Of a DNA stretch of 6,009 nt, positions 1 through 4,902 are shown piece by piece; positions within the stretch are counted from its first letter, which is position 1; each line of letters opens with the position of its first letter. The notes beneath the pieces were generated by a model. The model was given only the letters and a program-made list of their open reading frames with translations. It did not search any database and was not told where the DNA came from. Both the position numbers and the translations under genes were made by a program. Source of the DNA: Patescibacteria group bacterium (GTDB taxonomy: Bacteria; Patescibacteriota; Patescibacteriia; 2-12-FULL-60-25); contig JAHIUG010000083.1 of NCBI GenBank assembly GCA_018817245.1, positions 1 through 6,009 of the forward strand. The letters are read 5' to 3'.

Positions 1-99
1 CGTCATAATAGCAACCACAAACACACCCAAGATGGTGGAGACGACTTTTCCGGCAAATTGATACCCGGTATTCCATGCCAAAATTCGTGCTAAAGACAT
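1..99 (-). CDS. N-terminus of a probable polysaccharide flippase (partial)
   Basis: Only the first 33 codons are present; the gene continues beyond the left edge. The translated start reads MSLARILAWNTGYQF followed by AGKVVSTILGVFVVAIMT: a short polar head, an N-T-x-Y-Q-x-x-G-K motif, then a hydrophobic helix. This resembles the beginning of Wzx/RfbX-type oligosaccharide flippases of the MATE-like superfamily, which move lipid-linked sugar units across the membrane for surface polysaccharide assembly. The start is well fixed because an in-frame TAA lies two codons upstream (complement of 103-105). No Shine-Dalgarno is visible, and a weak -10-like TAAACT (complement of 106-111) sits 6 nt before the ATG. 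With so little sequence the family call is tentative; another multi-pass membrane protein is possible. Confidence 0.6.
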   Translation of the reverse strand, partial: MSLARILAWNTGYQFAGKVVSTILGVFVVAIMT

Positions 100-127
100 G
101 GGATTAGTTTACATGTAATTGCTAAAA

Positions 128-210
128 GACTAAAGAACTGAAGAACTGAAGAACTGAGGAACTGAGGGACTAAAGAACTGAAGAACTGAAGAACTGAGGA
201 ACTGAGGAAC
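128..210. repeat. Octamer tandem array, two identical 40-bp blocks
   Basis: The region is built from an 8-bp unit of the form GAACTGAA/GAACTGAG. Five octamers make a 40-bp block (128-167: GACTAAAG, AACTGAAG, AACTGAAG, AACTGAGG, AACTGAGG), and 168-207 repeats that block without a single difference, followed by a truncated AAC. The unit is not a multiple of three and no ORF crosses it, so it is non-coding. It sits between the divergent flippase gene and the secreted protein gene. Identity of the two blocks points to a recent duplication or to slippage-prone DNA. Confidence 0.95.
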
Positions 211-236
211 TTGCTCACTTTCGACTATTCACTGAT

Positions 237-265
237 TTGATCAACTTCGTTAAACCAGTTATTCT
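237..265 (+). promoter_or_regulatory. Candidate sigma70-type promoter of the secreted SpoIID-domain gene
   Basis: TTGATC (237-242) and TATTCT (260-265) each match the -35 and -10 consensus at four of six positions and are separated by exactly 17 bp. Transcription from this pair would begin about 272-274, essentially at the ATG at 274. This agrees with the absence of any Shine-Dalgarno and would give a leaderless mRNA. The matches are moderate and the region is AT-rich, so chance cannot be excluded. Confidence 0.4.
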
Positions 266-273
266 GTTGGTGT

Positions 274-2526
274 ATGAGATTTAAGCTCGTTGTTTTATTG
301 TCGTTTATAGCCTGCCTGGGAATTTTTGCGCAATCTGCACAGGCAGCCGCTTTGCCGTATCAAGCCGAAGTATCGTCTGGCGCAGTAACGATTGAAAAGG
401 GTCAGACTAAACTTATAACTTTGAAATTTAAAAATATCGGTGAAAAGACATGGTACCCGGGAAAGGACAAAGTCGCGGTTTACCTTTATGGCGATTCTAC
501 TATTTTCGGTCACACATCTTGGCTTGCCAATGATTTGCCAAAATTGATTGAGCAGTCGAGCGTTAAGCCGGGATCTATGGCCAGTGCTTCTTTTTATGTT
601 AAGGCTCCTTCAACGCCCGGAGTTTATAAAGAACGATTCTTACTTTCATACGGACCAAATCAGTGGATAAAGGATTCGGTTGTGTCCGTGACATTTACTG
701 TTGTTGAGCCGACGAGCGCGCCAGCTCCAAAAGTGGAGGTATCGACCGCAGTACCATCTTCTTATAATTATCAGGCTGAGCTGATTGATATCGGAGGAAT
801 TGAATGGCAAATTAAGCCGGGGGAGCACGTGATAGCGAATATTAAATTTAAAAACATTGGCAAGAAGACTTGGGTGCGTGATGGCAGCTCCTATGTTTCT
901 TTGTATACATGGGAACCTAAATATAGAAAAAGCGGGTTTCAGGATTTTTCCTGGAAGCAGGATTCACAGGCCGGATTTTTAGTGGAGGCGGAAGTTAAGC
1001 CGGGGCAAATCGGAACATTTAAAATGGAACTCAGAGCGCCTGATGCGCCGGGTAAATACAGTGAATCTTTTCGCTTGGCTGCTGAAAATACAGCTTGGGT
1101 AGAAGGAGGGGTTGTGAGTTTGCCAATTACTGTACCAAGTACGAATGAAACAATTTCCAGCGGAATTGTACAGGGTTCTTTGACTGCAGATCCCGGAACT
1201 TATCAGGCAACACTTTTACTGAACTCATTTAAAGATGCTTTGCGGTCAGAAGGAAACGGACAGATTAGCATTACACAAGGATTTAAAAATGCGGGTACTG
1301 CAGTATGGAACGAGCGCGTATTGAGATTAGTCAGCGTGTCTCCGGCGCTAGGTACAGCATCAGTAGTTCGTGATACTACATGGCCATCTACAACAGAAGC
1401 GCTTAAGGCAAACGGAACTCCGACTGCTCCGGGTCAGCTTAGTTTGATGAGTTACACAATCAAGGCTCCTGCTAAGAGCGGTAGTTATGTCGTAAAGTTT
1501 CAGCTCACAGCAGACGGACAGGAAATAGAAGGCGGGCTTATTGAGATTCCATTAACTGTAACGTCGGATGGATATTTTGATCCGACTCCAATTTCAGTGC
1601 CGGGTCCTGTTGCGACCGGTGAACCCTTGCCATTAACGACTACTCTTCCGGAAGAGCCAATCATGCGGGTTGGTGTACTTGATACAGAGGACGATACAAT
1701 GATGGTTCGCGGTATTCAGGGAGGAATGAAGGCCATGAACAACGGCAAGCTCATTTGCACCTTTAAGCAGGGGGATGTCGCGGTTGTTAAATATTTGCGA
1801 GCTAATGGAGTTTATAAGATAAGCGGTCCGGGGTGCGTTAGTCAGTCGCCGGTTTGGTATGTGCTTGAAGCTGAAGATGGTATTGCTCCGCTGGAGATGA
1901 CGGATTTCAGTCGTCCGATTGCTTGGTTAGCAGGGTCAAACGACAACAAATTTCGTGCTAAGTTGGAACTGCGTTATACGCCAAAGACTGACAAAGTCTG
2001 GGTCATAAATGAATTGCCGCTCGAACATTATTTATACGGAATCGCCGAAACATCGGATGTCAGTCCAATGGAATACCAGAAAGCTTTACTAACAGCAGCT
2101 CGTACATACGCTTTGTACCACGTGAATCGTAAAACCAAACACGCGGATGAATTCTTTTACGTGGATGCCAAATATGATCAGGTGTATCGCGGATATGGAC
2201 AGGAAGCGCGAAGCCCGACAATCGTAGACGGGGTAAAACAAACTAAAGGATATATTGTGACTTACAATGGAGAGCTTGCTATAACTCCGTACTTCTCTCG
2301 TTCAGATGGTAGGACTCGCAACTGGACAGATGTTTGGGGTGGCAGTGGTTATCCTTGGCTTGTTGCAGTCCCTGTTCCGCATGATGTTGGTCAGACGATG
2401 TGGGGGCACGGCGTTGGTTTGTCAGCGCGCGGCGCTTTGTACATGGCTTCAAAGGATGCTGCTAAATACGATGAAATTTTAAAACATTTCTATCAAGGTG
2501 TAGAAATTCGTAAGGCTTATAAATAG
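274..2526 (+). CDS. Secreted protein: three NBR1-like Ig domains plus SpoIID/LytB domain
   Basis: This is a 750-aa exported protein. Residues 1-24 form a signal peptide (hydrophobic core LVVLLSFIACLGIF, AxA-type cleavage after AQSAQA). Three tandem domains follow at about 29-145, 165-287 and 310-429. Each opens with YQA and carries F-K-N-(I/A)-G-x-x-x-W (F52-W60, F192-W200, F337-W345), the signature of NBR1-like (four-tryptophan) Ig folds. A proline-rich linker (about 430-462) leads to a SpoIID/LytB region (about 464-748). Its hallmarks are ELPLEHYLYGIAE, AARTYA (608-613) and WGHGVGLSARGA (710-721). SpoIID enzymes are peptidoglycan lytic transglycosylases and LytB relatives modify amidase activity; the likely role here is wall remodelling outside the membrane, with the Ig domains as spacer or binding modules. 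E592 is the best candidate for the catalytic Glu of the usual GEMP motif, which is absent; the usual H-S-x-x-G-G segment reads FSRSDGRT (674-681). The ATG at 274 is the first in-frame start after a TGA at 238-240. There is no Shine-Dalgarno. Domain calls are firm, enzymatic activity is not. Confidence 0.9.
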   Translation: MRFKLVVLLSFIACLGIFAQSAQAAALPYQAEVSSGAVTIEKGQTKLITLKFKNIGEKTWYPGKDKVAVYLYGDSTIFGHTSWLANDLPKLIEQSSVKPGSMASASFYVKAPSTPGVYKERFLLSYGPNQWIKDSVVSVTFTVVEPTSAPAPKVEVSTAVPSSYNYQAELIDIGGIEWQIKPGEHVIANIKFKNIGKKTWVRDGSSYVSLYTWEPKYRKSGFQDFSWKQDSQAGFLVEAEVKPGQIGTFKMELRAPDAPGKYSESFRLAAENTAWVEGGVVSLPITVPSTNETISSGIVQGSLTADPGTYQATLLLNSFKDALRSEGNGQISITQGFKNAGTAVWNERVLRLVSVSPALGTASVVRDTTWPSTTEALKANGTPTAPGQLSLMSYTIKAPAKSGSYVVKFQLTADGQEIEGGLIEIPLTVTSDGYFDPTPISVPGPVATGEPLPLTTTLPEEPIMRVGVLDTEDDTMMVRGIQGGMKAMNNGKLICTFKQGDVAVVKYLRANGVYKISGPGCVSQSPVWYVLEAEDGIAPLEMTDFSRPIAWLAGSNDNKFRAKLELRYTPKTDKVWVINELPLEHYLYGIAETSDVSPMEYQKALLTAARTYALYHVNRKTKHADEFFYVDAKYDQVYRGYGQEARSPTIVDGVKQTKGYIVTYNGELAITPYFSRSDGRTRNWTDVWGGSGYPWLVAVPVPHDVGQTMWGHGVGLSARGALYMASKDAAKYDEILKHFYQGVEIRKAYK

Positions 2527-2534
2527 AAAAATTG

Positions 2535-2568
2535 AATAACAAAATCCCCCTCTTGGGTTAAGAGGGGG
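2535..2568 (-). terminator. Candidate intrinsic terminator for the minus-strand ruvB group
   Basis: Read on the minus strand, a perfect 9-bp stem (2560-2568 with 2546-2554, 5-nt loop) is followed by ATTTTGTTATT (complement of 2545-2535). It lies about 80 nt past the stop codon of the PH-domain gene. The stem is strong and GC-rich; the T-tract is interrupted, so efficiency is uncertain. Confidence 0.5.
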
Positions 2569-2650
2569 TTGGGGGAGTTACTGTATTTCAGATAGATGAT
2601 TGTGGAACTAACCCCTCCAACCTCCCCTTAAGACTGATCAATGGGAGGGC
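2545..2650. repeat. Imperfect palindromic intergenic element between convergent genes
   Basis: Two 23-nt arms, 2558-2580 and 2609-2631, are inverted copies with four mismatches (TTAAG, then purine-rich GGGG/TTGGGGG, ending GTTA). Each outer side also has its own small hairpin: CCCCCTCTT/AAGAGGGGG (2546-2554 with 2560-2568) and CCTCCC/GGGAGG (2621-2626 with 2643-2648). The whole stretch is therefore one roughly symmetrical 106-bp palindrome that could fold as a central stem with side hairpins. It fills almost the entire gap between the two convergent genes and ends right at the stop codon of the minus-strand gene. Its style is that of REP/MITE-like repeats; copies elsewhere in the genome cannot be checked here. 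Confidence 0.8.
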
Positions 2651-2660
2651 TTATTTTTTA
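2621..2660 (+). terminator. Candidate terminator for the plus-strand SpoIID-domain gene
   Basis: CCTCCC (2621-2626) can pair with GGGAGG (2643-2648), followed by GCTTATTTTTTA (2649-2660). The 16-nt loop is long and the T-run falls inside the end of the convergent minus-strand gene. Together with the hairpin at 2546-2568 it makes the palindromic element look like a bidirectional terminator. Confidence 0.35.
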
Positions 2661-3235
2661 TTTGTTGGTTTTGCTTTAAGTGATGCCTCAGCTTGTGGAG
2701 CTATGTGAGTCTTTCGAAATTCTTCGACCAGCTCCATAATTGCTTTTGCAACCTCATTTGGGTGTGCAATCTCTTCAAATTCAAATCGTTGTTGTTGACC
2801 GGCTGTTTGAATATGTACGAATCCATAGTCAAGAATGTTATGGAGGAAGCCGCGGATTTCAGATGTTACATCTTGCACACGATGGAGACTGAGCTCAGAT
2901 ACCGTTCTCGCGAAAATTCCATTCTGCTCAATGTTTAAAATTCGTCTGTTTGTGAGGATCCAGGTGTCCAGGTAATAATCAATAAAACTTTGGAGCATGA
3001 ACAGCCAGGCAAACAAAAAGAATATTGTCGCACCCATTACGAAAAAGACTGTGCGTATCGTATCGGCGAAAAAATCGGGTTTTGCGTATTTGACCACAAA
3101 GATCGCGGCAACCGGTAAAATCAAGACGATTATGAACGTTGCTGCCAGAGATAATAGAACAAGCCAATGGCGTCGCAGAACCAGAATGATTTTTTCATCA
3201 GGCGTTGCTCCGGGAAGTTTTTTTAGATCTAACAT
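2651..3235 (-). CDS. Membrane-anchored bacterial PH-domain (bPH2/YdbS-like) protein
   Basis: This 194-aa protein has a short cytoplasmic head (1-22) and two hydrophobic helices (about 24-48 and 62-85). The next part, about 87-165, has the pattern of the bacterial pleckstrin-homology domain bPH2 (formerly DUF304): YYLDTWILTNRRIL, then the SELSLHRVQDV segment and a GxVxIxTAG-like strand (GFVHIQTAG, 138-146). The tail (170-194) is charged and Lys-rich. Proteins of this layout sit in the cytoplasmic membrane with the PH domain inside; their molecular job is mostly unknown. The ATG at 3235 is fixed by an in-frame TAA two codons upstream (complement of 3239-3241), and no Shine-Dalgarno precedes it. 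It is the last gene of the minus-strand group, 164 bp after the 84-aa gene, and a large palindrome lies in that gap. Family call good, function open. Confidence 0.85.
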   Translation of the reverse strand: MLDLKKLPGATPDEKIILVLRRHWLVLLSLAATFIIVLILPVAAIFVVKYAKPDFFADTIRTVFFVMGATIFFLFAWLFMLQSFIDYYLDTWILTNRRILNIEQNGIFARTVSELSLHRVQDVTSEIRGFLHNILDYGFVHIQTAGQQQRFEFEEIAHPNEVAKAIMELVEEFRKTHIAPQAEASLKAKPTNKK

Positions 3236-3239
3236 AGAT

Positions 3240-3272
3240 TACGAATTACGAATGTGTACGAATATTACGAAT
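3240..3272. repeat. Four TACGAAT heptamers just upstream of the PH-domain gene
   Basis: TACGAAT occurs at 3240-3246, 3247-3253, 3257-3263 and 3266-3272, the first two directly abutting. The cluster lies 5-37 nt upstream of the ATG at 3235 on the minus strand, where a promoter or ribosome site would normally be. Read on the minus strand the unit is ATTCGTA. Related ACGAAT/ATTCGT words recur at 3667-3672 and 3746-3751. Confidence 0.9.
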
Positions 3273-3277
3273 TTGCT

Positions 3278-3376
3278 CTGTCATTTCGACCGGAACCCCG
3301 AAAGCTTTCGGGGTGTAGTGGAGAAATCTTTTAGAAAGATCTCTCCGCTCCGCATTCGCTTCGGTCGAGATGACAG
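3278..3376. repeat. 99-bp cloverleaf-like palindromic repeat (REP/MITE-like)
   Basis: The outer arms CTGTCATTTCGACCG (3278-3292) and CGGTCGAGATGACAG (3362-3376) are inverted copies with one mismatch. Nested inside are a perfect 20-bp palindrome (3295-3314, ACCCCGAAAGCTTTCGGGGT) and a second hairpin with 12-nt arms, 11 of 12 paired, and a 3-nt loop TAG (3320-3331 with 3335-3346). The remainder (3347-3361) is unpaired or weakly paired. It has no coding capacity of its own. It lies between two genes of the same direction and would be part of any read-through mRNA. The form fits non-autonomous palindromic repeats mobilised or spread in trans; no transposase is in the window. Confidence 0.9.
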
Positions 3377-3399
3377 GATTGTTTAGTAATTGGAAATTT

Positions 3400-3654
3400 T
3401 TACAGTGGTATCTGTGGTGCTGCGGGAATAATTCCGCCGAGATTTAGTGCAAGACTCCAGTCAACGGTTAGGAAGTAAATAAGTGATCCGACAATTACAG
3501 CGCCCGATACCAGTAAAAATACAACGCTTGATGTATAGGTGCCCGGACCGGCGATGCCAAAGCGGTAAAGCTGGAGAAGGCTTAAAAAAGACATGACTGC
3601 GTATATGCCGATGAGGACCAGCCAAGCGATGAGGAAATAAGATAGAGGAATCAT
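3400..3654 (-). CDS. Small two-helix membrane protein of unknown function
   Basis: The gene encodes 84 aa: start MIPLSYF, first hydrophobic helix about 6-28, a short loop with Y30-R31-F32-G33 and G36-P37-G38, a second helix about 42-64, then a tail rich in Gly and Pro ending APQIPL. The basic residue R31 in the loop suggests the loop is cytoplasmic, so both ends would face outside. I do not recognise a family. It is supported as a real gene by its place between ruvB and the PH-domain gene on the same strand, its hydrophobic pattern and the lack of a better alternative. The ATG at 3654 is the first in-frame start after a stop (complement of 3682-3684). No Shine-Dalgarno is seen; CATTAT (complement of 3661-3666) lies 6 nt upstream as a possible -10 box. 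Confidence 0.7.
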   Translation of the reverse strand: MIPLSYFLIAWLVLIGIYAVMSFLSLLQLYRFGIAGPGTYTSSVVFLLVSGAVIVGSLIYFLTVDWSLALNLGGIIPAAPQIPL

Positions 3655-3662
3655 ATTTGGAT

Positions 3663-3755
3663 AATGACGAATTACTAATGACTAATGTCAAATGTTGGTT
3701 GTGATTTAAGTGGATAACTCATACAATCGTCATTCGGATTTGGTCATTCGTCATT
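3663..3755. repeat. Inverted AATGACGAAT arms spanning the ruvB downstream gap
   Basis: AATGACGAAT (3663-3672) and ATTCGTCATT (3746-3755) are perfect 10-bp inverted repeats framing almost the entire 102-bp gap between ruvB and the 84-aa gene. Further partial copies are nearby (CTAATGACTAATG at 3675-3687, CGTCATTCGG at 3729-3738). The 73-nt distance makes a stable RNA hairpin less likely than a degenerate repeat family. Confidence 0.65.
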
Positions 3756-3756
3756 T

Positions 3757-4779
3757 TTATAGTAGTGGTGTTTGTCGTTCCGGAGGTTCTAATCCGAGAT
3801 GTTTGTACGCAAGATATGTTGCCACTCTGCCGCGCGGTGTTCGATCTATCAAACCTTCTTGCAGCAAAAATGGTTCGATTACCTCTTCAAGCGTGGATTG
3901 ATCTTCGGCCGTGGAAGCTGCGATAGTGGTAAGTCCAACCGGACCGCCGCCGAATTTTTCAATCATAGCACGAAGTATTCGGCGATCTGATTCATCCAGC
4001 CCGCGTGGATCGATTTCCAAACCAATGAGCGCGAGATCAACTGTTTCCGGAGAAAGTGTACCATCTGCGCGCACTTGAGCGTAGTCTCTGACTCTTTTAA
4101 GCAGTCGATTACCAACACGTGGTGTTCTTCTGGAGCGGGAGGCTATTATTCGCGCAGGCTCATCACCCAAAGCTACATTTAATATGCCGGCGCTGCGTTT
4201 AATGATAGAGGCCATTTCATCTACACCGTAAAAGTTCAAATGATAAATTGATCCAAAACGATCGCGCAACGGAGCTGATAAAAGTGACATTTTTGTTGTA
4301 GCACCAATTAGCGTGAAGCGTTTTAAATCCAATCTTAGAGTTCTAGCTGTTGGTCCTTTTCCAATAATAATATCCAGAGCGTAGTCTTCCATGGCAGGAT
4401 AGAGGACTTCTTCAATTGAGCGGTTCATGCGATGTATTTCGTCGATGAACAAAACATCACCTTCTTCTAAGTTTGTTAAAATCGCAGCTAAATCACCAAC
4501 GCGTTCCAAGGCCGGACCACTTGTTACACGAATATTCGCATTCATCTCATTTCCAATAACATGAGCGAGTGTAGTTTTTCCCAAACCCGGCGGACCATAA
4601 AGAAGCACATGTTCACATGGTTCTTCGCGGCCTTTAGCAGCTTCCAGAAAGATTCTAAGATTTTCTTTTACTTTGGACTGGCCAATGAATTCGTTAAGAG
4701 ACTTTGGTCGTAGCGAAGTTTCAAAAGCCTCCTCTGCTTCATCAGAATTTGTGCTTACTAATCGTTCTTGATCCTCCAT
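3757..4779 (-). CDS. ruvB: Holliday junction branch migration ATPase RuvB
   Basis: This 340-aa protein has the usual RuvB length and full domain order. RuvB is the hexameric AAA+ motor that, with RuvA, drives branch migration of Holliday junctions before RuvC cuts them. Visible motifs are the N-terminal LRPKSLNEFIGQ (23-34), Walker A GPPGLGKT (62-69), SGPALERVGDLAAILTNL (87-104), Walker B LFIDEIHR (110-117), sensor 1 LIGATT (157-162), PLRDRFG with the arginine finger (170-176), RTPRVGNRLL of the sensor 2 region (218-227), and the winged-helix C-terminus with FGGGPVGL (276-283) and RTPRGR (313-318). All key residues appear intact. The ATG at 4779 is well fixed: a TAA lies five codons upstream (complement of 4792-4794). 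No Shine-Dalgarno precedes it. ruvA and ruvC are not in the window. It is the first gene of the minus-strand group and diverges from pyrB. No LexA-type box was recognised upstream. Confidence 0.98.
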   Translation of the reverse strand: MEDQERLVSTNSDEAEEAFETSLRPKSLNEFIGQSKVKENLRIFLEAAKGREEPCEHVLLYGPPGLGKTTLAHVIGNEMNANIRVTSGPALERVGDLAAILTNLEEGDVLFIDEIHRMNRSIEEVLYPAMEDYALDIIIGKGPTARTLRLDLKRFTLIGATTKMSLLSAPLRDRFGSIYHLNFYGVDEMASIIKRSAGILNVALGDEPARIIASRSRRTPRVGNRLLKRVRDYAQVRADGTLSPETVDLALIGLEIDPRGLDESDRRILRAMIEKFGGGPVGLTTIAASTAEDQSTLEEVIEPFLLQEGLIDRTPRGRVATYLAYKHLGLEPPERQTPLL

Positions 4780-4788
4780 ATTGATGAT

Positions 4789-4822
4789 ACATTAGCGCAG
4801 CAGCATGCTTTAGCGCAAATTT
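4789..4822 (-). promoter_or_regulatory. Candidate ruvB promoter region
   Basis: On the minus strand TTGCGC (complement of 4813-4818) and TAATGT (complement of 4789-4794) are 18 bp apart. The -10-like hexamer ends 9 nt before the ATG, which would give a leaderless or nearly leaderless transcript. The hexamers are only partial matches. The same DNA carries the direct repeat TTAGCGCA at 4792-4799 and 4810-4817, which could be an operator. Confidence 0.3.
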
Positions 4823-4828
4823 TAATAC

Positions 4829-4856
4829 TTGACTCTAATCGTTATTCTGCTAATGT
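4829..4856 (+). promoter_or_regulatory. Candidate pyrB promoter
   Basis: TTGACT (4829-4834) matches the -35 consensus at five of six positions. TAATGT (4851-4856), a weak -10, follows after 16 bp. The start would be near 4863 and the leader about 40 nt, too short for a PyrR-type or UTP-sensing attenuator; no terminator hairpin is seen in it. Confidence 0.4.
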
Positions 4857-4892
4857 TTGCTGCGGCACATTTCAACACATAGACAAGATTTT

Positions 4893-4900
4893 AGGAGGAG
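4893..4900 (+). promoter_or_regulatory. Strong Shine-Dalgarno that decides the pyrB start
   Basis: AGGAGGAG ends 2 nt before the ATG at 4903 (core AGGAGG, 4 nt spacing). It is the only full-strength Shine-Dalgarno in the window. It selects this ATG over the in-frame upstream ATG at 4768, which would overlap the start of ruvB and include the candidate promoter. Confidence 0.85.
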
Positions 4901-4902
4901 AG

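Noticed and set aside
128..210. Octamer array as a CRISPR or a coding repeat
   Set aside because: There are no unique spacers between units, the unit is 8 bp, and there is no ORF or cas gene.
274..2526. SpoIID domain as evidence of endospore formation
   Set aside because: SpoIID/LytB domains are widespread in non-sporulating bacteria as wall-modifying modules; no other sporulation gene is present.
2997..3386. 129-aa plus-strand open frame
   Set aside because: It is antisense to the clearly real PH-domain gene and runs on through the palindromic repeat; its composition is not protein-like.
4780..4830. LexA/SOS box controlling ruvB
   Set aside because: Neither a CTGT-N8-ACAG nor a GAAC-N4-GTTC type site is present in the intergenic region.
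4768..4902. 45-residue upstream extension of the pyrB reading frame to an ATG at 4768
   Set aside because: It overlaps the start of ruvB, would contain the promoter candidate, shows no resemblance to ATCase N-termini, and the AGGAGGAG Shine-Dalgarno points to the ATG at 4903.
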